In this document: in pieces, positions 59,652-64,000 of the stretch
How positions within the stretch are numbered: position 1 is the stretch's first letter
Layout of the letters: every line of letters starts with the position of its first letter
From: JACRAV01 sp964571235
GTDB lineage: Bacteria; Zixibacteria; MSB-5A5; GN15; FEB-12
NCBI GenBank assembly: GCA_964571235.1
Contig: CAZNAI010000004.1
Span: 496,001-560,000 of the forward strand
Direction: 5' to 3'
DNA: 64,000 nt
Notes under the pieces: generated by a model
Database searches by the model: none
What the model was told of the DNA's origin: nothing
Seen by the model: the letters and a program-made list of their open reading frames with translations, nothing else
Translations under genes and position numbers: made by a program

Positions 59652-60314
59652 ATGACACAATCGAACTGTACTTCGTGCAACGCCGCCCTTCCGGCCAACG
59701 CTAAATTCTGTCCCGGATGTGGCGCCGCAATCGGCCGCACAGCCATGGCCTCAAACAAATCCACTGGACTTCGCGACACCTTAATTGTCGTAGGAGCTCT
59801 GGTAGTGGTGGCGGCGGGATTTTTTATCTTCAGAAAAGGTGAGCCCAAGCCGGAGCCGCCGGTAACGGAACAGACTGCAGGAGGACAGCACCCTCCCGTC
59901 ACTGATCCGAGCGGAATGCCATCAGAGATGCCGCAACTTGCCAACTTGCCGACCGACTATGCCGGGCTTGTCGATGTGGGGAATCACAAAATGGACGCCG
60001 GAGATTATGCCTTGGCGGCTGAGTGCTATCGTCGGGCGCTGGCGATCGACGGAAGTAACGCCAATGTCCGTACTGACTACGGCGCGTGTCTGCATGGCAT
60101 GGGCTTGCCGCAACGGGCGCTGGACGAATTCCGAAAGGTTTTGGCCCAGGATGCTATGCACACGATCTGCATTTTCAATATGGGTGTCATTTTCGCCGAC
60201 ATGAAACAGAAGGATTCGGCCAAATTCTATTGGAACCGGTACTTGCAGATGGATCCCCACGGCTCGGCGGCGGAAGCGGCGCAGAAGCTTTTGAAAGATC
60301 TCGACAGTCTTTAA
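59652..60314 (+). CDS. Membrane zinc-ribbon / TPR protein
   Basis: 220 residues from ATG 59652, chosen since the promoter lies at 59586-59613 and the zinc ribbon starts at once. Zinc ribbon CTSCNAALPANAKFCPGCG (four Cys), membrane helix at about 43-60 (TLIVVGALVVVAAGFFIF), Pro-rich linker, then two TPR repeats (DYALAAECYRRALAIDGSNA; MHTICIFNMGVIFADMKQKD). Similar architecture, without PEGA, to the 688-residue protein at 28744-30810. Probably an envelope adaptor with its zinc ribbon in the cytoplasm. 31 bp before comF. Confidence 0.82.
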   Translation: MTQSNCTSCNAALPANAKFCPGCGAAIGRTAMASNKSTGLRDTLIVVGALVVVAAGFFIFRKGEPKPEPPVTEQTAGGQHPPVTDPSGMPSEMPQLANLPTDYAGLVDVGNHKMDAGDYALAAECYRRALAIDGSNANVRTDYGACLHGMGLPQRALDEFRKVLAQDAMHTICIFNMGVIFADMKQKDSAKFYWNRYLQMDPHGSAAEAAQKLLKDLDSL

Positions 60315-60345
60315 TAATACACGAGCACAACGGAGTGGCAACGCG

Positions 60346-61053
60346 ATGAGCTTGACAGCCCTGCGGGAATGGACTTCGGCCACGCTTGATTTTGTCTATC
60401 CGCCGCTTTGCCTGGGATGCGAAGAGCCCCGAGAGTCGCAGAGTATTTTTTGCGAACGGTGCTCGGGCGCAGTGTCGTATCTCGATCATCCGCTCTGTCT
60501 CAATTGTCTGGGACCGATCGAAACAGGCACAACATGTTCCTCCTGTCGAACTGAATTGCCCTTGTATGCTCTTGGCGATCATATCGGGCCACTGCAACAG
60601 GCGGTGATCGGCCTGAAATTCCGTCAGGTGAGACGGGTCGCCGAGTGGGCGGCGGAAGAATTGTGTGGTCGACTTGGAAAACGAATCGCCGAGTTAAAGG
60701 CGACAGCGCTTGTGCCGGTGCCGCTCCACTCGCGCCGTGAGTACTTTCGCGGATTCAATCAGGCCGAATTGTTCGCGGAGAAGATCGCCGATTGTCTCGA
60801 CTTGGATCTTCGCTGTGATCTCGCGGTGCGGGCAAAGCACCGGGGGGTACAGTCGAGAATCTCAGGGACGGAACAACGGCTGGCTAACGTGAAAGGCGTC
60901 TTTTCACCACTGGTTACAGAGGACAACTGCGACCGACTGCTGATTGTGGATGACGTGGTTACTTCCGGCGCCACTGTTGGCGAGCTGGCGCGGGTCTTGC
61001 ATGCGGCCGGCCACAAAGTTGTTGGTGTGCTGGCTATCGCACATCGGGGATAA
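60346..61053 (+). CDS. comF: ComF family protein (phosphoribosyltransferase-like)
   Basis: 235 residues. N-terminal zinc finger (LCLGCEEPRESQSIFCERC and CLNCLGPIE ... CSSC) and C-terminal PRTase domain with VPVPLHSRREYFRGFNQAEL and the PRPP loop LLIVDDVVTSGATVGELARV. ComF helps DNA uptake in naturally competent bacteria by unknown biochemistry and is widely conserved in non-competent ones. Given the type IV pilus genes at the other end of the window, DNA uptake is possible. Four bases before the recombinase gene. Confidence 0.93.
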   Translation: MSLTALREWTSATLDFVYPPLCLGCEEPRESQSIFCERCSGAVSYLDHPLCLNCLGPIETGTTCSSCRTELPLYALGDHIGPLQQAVIGLKFRQVRRVAEWAAEELCGRLGKRIAELKATALVPVPLHSRREYFRGFNQAELFAEKIADCLDLDLRCDLAVRAKHRGVQSRISGTEQRLANVKGVFSPLVTEDNCDRLLIVDDVVTSGATVGELARVLHAAGHKVVGVLAIAHRG

Positions 61054-61056
61054 GTA

Positions 61057-61995
61057 ATGAAGCGAACAGCTGTGACATCAGTATCTTCAAAGATCGATAG
61101 CGCCAACGAACTGCTCATCGAGGATTTCCTCCAGCATCTCAAGTTGGAGCGGGGATTATCCGTTAATACGCTCTCTGCGTATCGGGTCGATTTGTCCGAG
61201 TTCATTCTTGAAACTAAAGTTGTTGACCTGCGCAAGACCAGGTCAGCTCAGTTGGCCGAATATGTTTCGGTACTTGGGCGTAAGGGCCGAAAACCGGCAA
61301 GTATTGCGCGGAAACTGTCGGCCTTGCGGCACATATTCCAGTACATGAAAGACTCCGGTACAATTGCGAAAAGTCCGGTCGAGAGTTATCCCACGCCGAA
61401 ATTGGCAAGGTACCACCCCGACTATTTGTCTCCCGCCGAGGTTTCTGCAATCATCAAAGTAGCCGGTACGACAACAGACAACGCTGACCGCGACCAGGCA
61501 ATCATTGAGACGCTCTACGGGTGCGGTCTTCGCATTTCAGAGCTCATCGATCTTAAACCGGCTGATTTGGAGCTTGAAGCTGGTTTCGTTCGTGTTCTTG
61601 GCAAGGGGAGCAAACAGCGATTGGTACCAATCGGAAAACCGGCGGTAGCGGCGTTGAATAATCATCTGCTGTCGTCGAGTTCGCAAAGAGGCGAGAGGTC
61701 TGTTCTTTTTGCCGGTAGAGGGGGGAAGAGGTTCTCGCGCGTGGGAATGTGGAAGCTGATTGGACGAATGGTCAAAAAGGCTGGGATAACGAAAAAAGTG
61801 ACACCTCATACTTTCCGCCATTCCTTTGCTACCCATCTACTTGAGGGGGGAGCCGATCTTCGCGTGGTGCAAGAAATGCTCGGTCATGCCGATATAAGTA
61901 CGACAGAGATTTACACCCGTATCGACCGAGATTACATAGTTGCAGAACATCGAAAACATCACCCTCGCGAACTGGCAGGACTCAAGCGCCGCTGA
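61057..61995 (+). CDS. Tyrosine recombinase XerC/XerD family
   Basis: 312 residues, full length. SAM-like core-binding domain (about 20-105; FLQHLKLERGLSVNTLSAYR) and catalytic domain with Arg I (YGCGLRISELIDL), Lys strand LGKGSKQRLVPI, His-x-x-Arg (HTFRHSFATHLLEGG) and nucleophile Tyr (LGHADISTTEIYTRI). Resolves chromosome dimers at dif. The partner recombinase and dif site are not in the window. No mobile element borders it. Ends overlapped by the next gene. Confidence 0.94.
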   Translation: MKRTAVTSVSSKIDSANELLIEDFLQHLKLERGLSVNTLSAYRVDLSEFILETKVVDLRKTRSAQLAEYVSVLGRKGRKPASIARKLSALRHIFQYMKDSGTIAKSPVESYPTPKLARYHPDYLSPAEVSAIIKVAGTTTDNADRDQAIIETLYGCGLRISELIDLKPADLELEAGFVRVLGKGSKQRLVPIGKPAVAALNNHLLSSSSQRGERSVLFAGRGGKRFSRVGMWKLIGRMVKKAGITKKVTPHTFRHSFATHLLEGGADLRVVQEMLGHADISTTEIYTRIDRDYIVAEHRKHHPRELAGLKRR

Positions 61996-62938
61996 TCTCC
62001 CGGTTGCTTCCGTTTATCATTTCGCCATCCGACAGACAGGCGTAAATCTCGATTTTCATCTTGGGAAATTCTTTCGAGGGGAACGGGTTTCGTTTCACTA
62101 TTTCGACGATTTCACTTCGCTGATTTCGATCTGTCGCCGGTATCCGGTCGCGGCGATTGCGATTGGCTGTCGGTCTGATCTTCAACGCGAAATCGAATTG
62201 ATCCACTCGATCAAAAACAATGTCTTTCTCTCGATTGTCCCGGTGATTCTCTATCACCCGGAACCGGATTATTCGATGATTGTCGCCGCGTATCAGAATG
62301 GGGCGGAGGAATTCATCCACGGTGAGTGGATGGAAAAAATCGTCGAGGTGCGGGTGCGCCGGGTGATCGAACGGAACCGTCGCGACCTGGCGGTCAATCC
62401 CTCCACGCGTCTTCCCGGTCCGGCGATGATCGAAGACGAAATCGAGCGGCAGATTCTCCGTCGCGAAGAGTTCGCGGTCGGATACGCCGATCTGGACAAT
62501 TTCAAAGCGTTCAACGATTACTACGGGTACGCCTCGGGGGATAAGATTATCAAGCTGACCGCCCGGATACTTCGCGATGTTGTGTTCGATTTGTGCCGTG
62601 AGGGATTTGTGGGGCATATCGCCGGGGATGATTTCATTTTTGTCGTGCCGAAAGAACTGGTCGACAATACCTGCCGGTGGATTATCAAGACGTTCGACGC
62701 GGTGATCCCGTATCGGTACAAAGAAGAGGATCGCGATCGCGGGAGTATCACGACTACCAACCGCAAGGGCGAGATCGAACAGTTCCCGATTCTCACGATC
62801 AGTATCGCAGTAGTTCAGAACGAAGATGGTCGATTCAAGCATGTTGGCGAAATGTCCAAGATGCTGGCCGATCTGAAACGGGCAGTCAAACAAAAGCCCG
62901 GTTCGAACTACATGCTCGAACGGCGGAAGAAGTATTGA
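61940..62938 (+). CDS. Receiver-like plus degenerate GGDEF domain protein
   Basis: 332 residues from TTG 61940, overlapping xer by 56 bp. I see no good later start. Residues about 30-145 look like a receiver (REC) domain lacking the usual phospho-acceptor Asp pattern (AIAIGCRSDLQREIELIHSI, VPVILYHPEPDYSMIVAAYQ, GAEEFIHGEW). Residues 150-320 form a GGDEF-like domain (LPGPAMIEDEIERQI, GYADLDNFKAFNDYYGYASG). The active loop reads HIAGDDFIF, so GGDEF is AGDDF. No RxxD inhibitory site precedes it. It may be a weak or inactive diguanylate cyclase that binds nucleotide or acts as a regulatory receptor. Confidence 0.78.
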   Translation: MQNIENITLANWQDSSAADLPVASVYHFAIRQTGVNLDFHLGKFFRGERVSFHYFDDFTSLISICRRYPVAAIAIGCRSDLQREIELIHSIKNNVFLSIVPVILYHPEPDYSMIVAAYQNGAEEFIHGEWMEKIVEVRVRRVIERNRRDLAVNPSTRLPGPAMIEDEIERQILRREEFAVGYADLDNFKAFNDYYGYASGDKIIKLTARILRDVVFDLCREGFVGHIAGDDFIFVVPKELVDNTCRWIIKTFDAVIPYRYKEEDRDRGSITTTNRKGEIEQFPILTISIAVVQNEDGRFKHVGEMSKMLADLKRAVKQKPGSNYMLERRKKY

Positions 62939-62993
62939 GCTCTCGGTAGCTCTTCGCTTTTCTCTTCAACACAGACTACTTCCACCCACAATT

Positions 62994-63011
62994 GCACCTT
63001 TGTAAAGGTGC
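62994..63011. promoter_or_regulatory. 18-bp dyad upstream of the hemerythrin gene
   Basis: Perfect inverted repeat GCACCTTT / AAAGGTGC (62994-63011) with 2-bp centre, 71 bp before the hemerythrin ATG. No T-run follows, so an operator is more likely than a terminator. Weak promoter-like TTGTCA at 63014-63019 follows it. Confidence 0.45.
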
Positions 63012-63081
63012 GTTGTCACATTTCCGATATGATTTGAAACTAAACTGAAGCAACGCTCTTACAACCGAGAGGTAGACAGCA

Positions 63082-63510
63082 ATGAGCTTGATCCAATGGA
63101 ACGACCGACTCAGCGTACAAGTAGAGTCGATGGACGCCCAACACAAGAAACTCATCGCCATGATTAACGAGCTTAATGATGCGATGAAGCAGGGCAAAGG
63201 CAAAGATGTGGCAGGGAAGATCCTCGACGGACTGGTTTCTTATACGGTCACTCACTTTGCAAACGAAGAAAAGTTGATGGCGTCGGCCGGATATCCTCAG
63301 CTCGCTGAGCACAAGGTCGAGCACCAGAAACTGATTGCACAGGTGACCGATTTCCAGAAGAAGTTCAAGAGCGGGAATACGGCCATCACGATTGATCTGA
63401 TGTCATTTCTTACCAAATGGCTCACCAGCCACATCGAGCAGGTAGACAAGCGATACGGCGCCCACATGATCGCAAAAGGCTCGGCCACCGCGGCGGCCTC
63501 GACCCGTTAA
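63082..63510 (+). CDS. Bacteriohemerythrin
   Basis: 142 residues. Non-heme di-iron oxygen-binding four-helix bundle. Iron ligands by position: H21 (DAQHKK), H58 and E62 (THFANEE), H77 and H81 (HKVEH), H117 and D122 (HIEQVD), the complete set. Binds O2 for storage, sensing or delivery to oxygen-using enzymes. Start ATG 63082 with GAGAGG upstream. Short C-terminal low-complexity tail (GSATAAASTR). Monocistronic. Confidence 0.95.
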   Translation: MSLIQWNDRLSVQVESMDAQHKKLIAMINELNDAMKQGKGKDVAGKILDGLVSYTVTHFANEEKLMASAGYPQLAEHKVEHQKLIAQVTDFQKKFKSGNTAITIDLMSFLTKWLTSHIEQVDKRYGAHMIAKGSATAAASTR

Positions 63511-63516
63511 TTAGGG

Positions 63517-63605
63517 CTTGTTGAAAAGGGCTCGATTCTGTCGTTGCGACTCCGGCGAAAGCCGGAGAAAGCAATCTCCTATTCGTTCCATTTTGGTTCA
63601 ACAAG
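63517..63605. repeat. Dispersed palindromic repeat unit 1
   Basis: Outer inverted repeat CTTGTTGAA (63517-63525) / TTCAACAAG (63597-63605) encloses hairpin CTCCGGC-GAAA-GCCGGAG (63550-63567) followed by AAGCAATCTC. This resembles the 'TTGCGA...AAGCAATCTC' repeats scattered in many environmental genomes. No ORF. A MITE-like unit is possible. Confidence 0.6.
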
Positions 63606-63611
63606 TAGAGA

Positions 63612-63673
63612 TTGTTGAAGACGCGCCGGGGACGTCTCTCCTCGCAACGATGGCGTTTTGATCTTTTTCAACA
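63612..63673. repeat. Dispersed palindromic repeat unit 2
   Basis: TGTTGAA (63613-63619) and TTCAACA (63667-63673) bound a second unit that begins 6 bp after unit 1 and contains a reverse-orientation CTCGCAACGA resembling the TCGTTGCGA of unit 1. The internal AGACG / CGTCT inverted repeat supports a foldable element. Confidence 0.5.
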
Positions 63674-64000
63674 TGCCCTTCAGTTCGGGGGAAAACCCGG
63701 CGGTGACTATGTCACTTTTGGAGTCAGGTCTCGCTTCGGCTGGCGCCGAACGCCAGGGACACGGCATTGCTGGGAATAAGCTAGAGCGCCGAGAAGGTAC
63801 CGATCCTATCGTAGTTTGGAGTAGCGTCAGTGGCAGTCTTCATCCTTTGCAGAAGCGAACATGTCATTCCCGCCGAAGAGCGGGAATCCAGAACCCAATA
63901 TGATGCGAGTCCTATTCCATTCACCGTCTGGGCCCCCGCTCTGCGGAACGACTGAAGTCGTTCCTTGTCGTGGGTGACATGGTGGTAGCCGCGCGTGGAA
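63674..64000. repeat. Repeat cluster, no gene
   Basis: Further palindromes: GTGAC / GTCAC and TTCGGC-TGGC-GCCGAA near 63701-63750, ATTCCCGC-N6-GCGGGAAT at 63866-63887 inside TGTCATTCCCGC...GCGGGAATCCAG (a common intergenic repeat style), and the perfect 20-bp GGAACGACT-GA-AGTCGTTCC at 63947-63966. Possible reading frames here are made of repeat sequence and are not credible genes. Confidence 0.6.

Noticed and set aside
61057..61995. Integrase of a mobile element
   Set aside because: Length and motifs fit XerC/D, and no attachment repeats, tRNA target or cargo genes lie nearby.
61982..62893. A 303-codon minus-strand frame
   Set aside because: Antisense to the GGDEF-domain gene, with no family features, ribosome site or promoter.
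63658..63903. An 81-codon frame at the right end
   Set aside because: Built from palindromic repeats, with no ribosome site or family features.

Overview
This window is a bacterial chromosome segment, about 53-55% GC by eye and densely coded. It has no rRNA, CRISPR array, plasmid, phage or transposase genes. The gene set suggests a Gram-negative member of the FCB superphylum, most like uncultured lineages such as Zixibacteria. Supporting features are an Omp85-type barrel, PorV/TraF-like barrels, a secreted M6 protease with a type-IX-secretion-like tail (NYPNPFNP ... GVYFYRLV), a dockerin-like repeat tail on another secreted protease, a eukaryotic-type citrate synthase and an SpoT-type Rel protein. 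The lineage is inferred from protein style, not from a marker tree.

Layout. 1-5108 (-): type IV pilus/type II secretion operon pilB-pilC-pilin-pilin-pilM, with pilM cut by the left edge. 5218-9103 (+): Omp85-like barrel and secreted HExxH protease. 9533-14617 (-): large lipoprotein, PorV/TraF-like barrel and M6 protease. 14823-24921 (+): WYL regulator, a lone microcompartment shell protein, DJ-1, GlmU-like protein, GalT-like protein, glycogen synthase and two tandem GT-C membrane proteins. 24991-25144: tRNA-Gly and tRNA-Cys. 25395-28369: ferredoxin, a candidate small RNA, DUF1573 protein, cysteine/cystathionine synthase and SPOR lipoprotein. 28445-30810 (-): two-CW protein and zinc-ribbon/PEGA/TPR protein. 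31043-36965 (+): lipoprotein, a palindrome-rich block with a second candidate structured RNA, and two histidine kinases. 37033-38301 (-): citrate synthase with a CRP-type palindrome at its promoter. 38578-45940 (-): one long operon prfB-pta-aminotransferase-pckA-fmdB-FAD oxidase-lipoprotein. 46089-57771 (+): hydrolases, DNA glycosylase, M50 protease, then a tightly overlapping glycan operon (ABC exporter, GT4, GT9, GT2, GT9) ending in relA/spoT. 57780-63510: M28 peptidase, zinc-ribbon TPR protein, ComF, XerC/D, GGDEF protein and hemerythrin. 63511-64000: cluster of palindromic dispersed repeats.

How the genes fit together. Acetyl-CoA entry to the TCA cycle (gltA), acetyl-CoA/acetyl-phosphate exchange (pta), oxaloacetate-PEP conversion (pckA), transamination and a glycolate/lactate-type oxidase form a central-carbon block. 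galT-like plus glgA suggest sugar-nucleotide and glycogen metabolism. The glycan operon probably builds and exports a lipid-linked surface glycan. Most strong promoters I can read are TTGACA-(16-18)-TATATT-like, so the housekeeping sigma factor seems to use ordinary sigma70 signals. The most interesting unexplained items are two candidate noncoding RNAs (25603-25725 on the minus strand and about 32722-32894 on the plus strand), the lone BMC shell gene, the GalT/GlgA motif variants, the CRP-like operator at gltA and the recoded prfB heading a metabolic operon.
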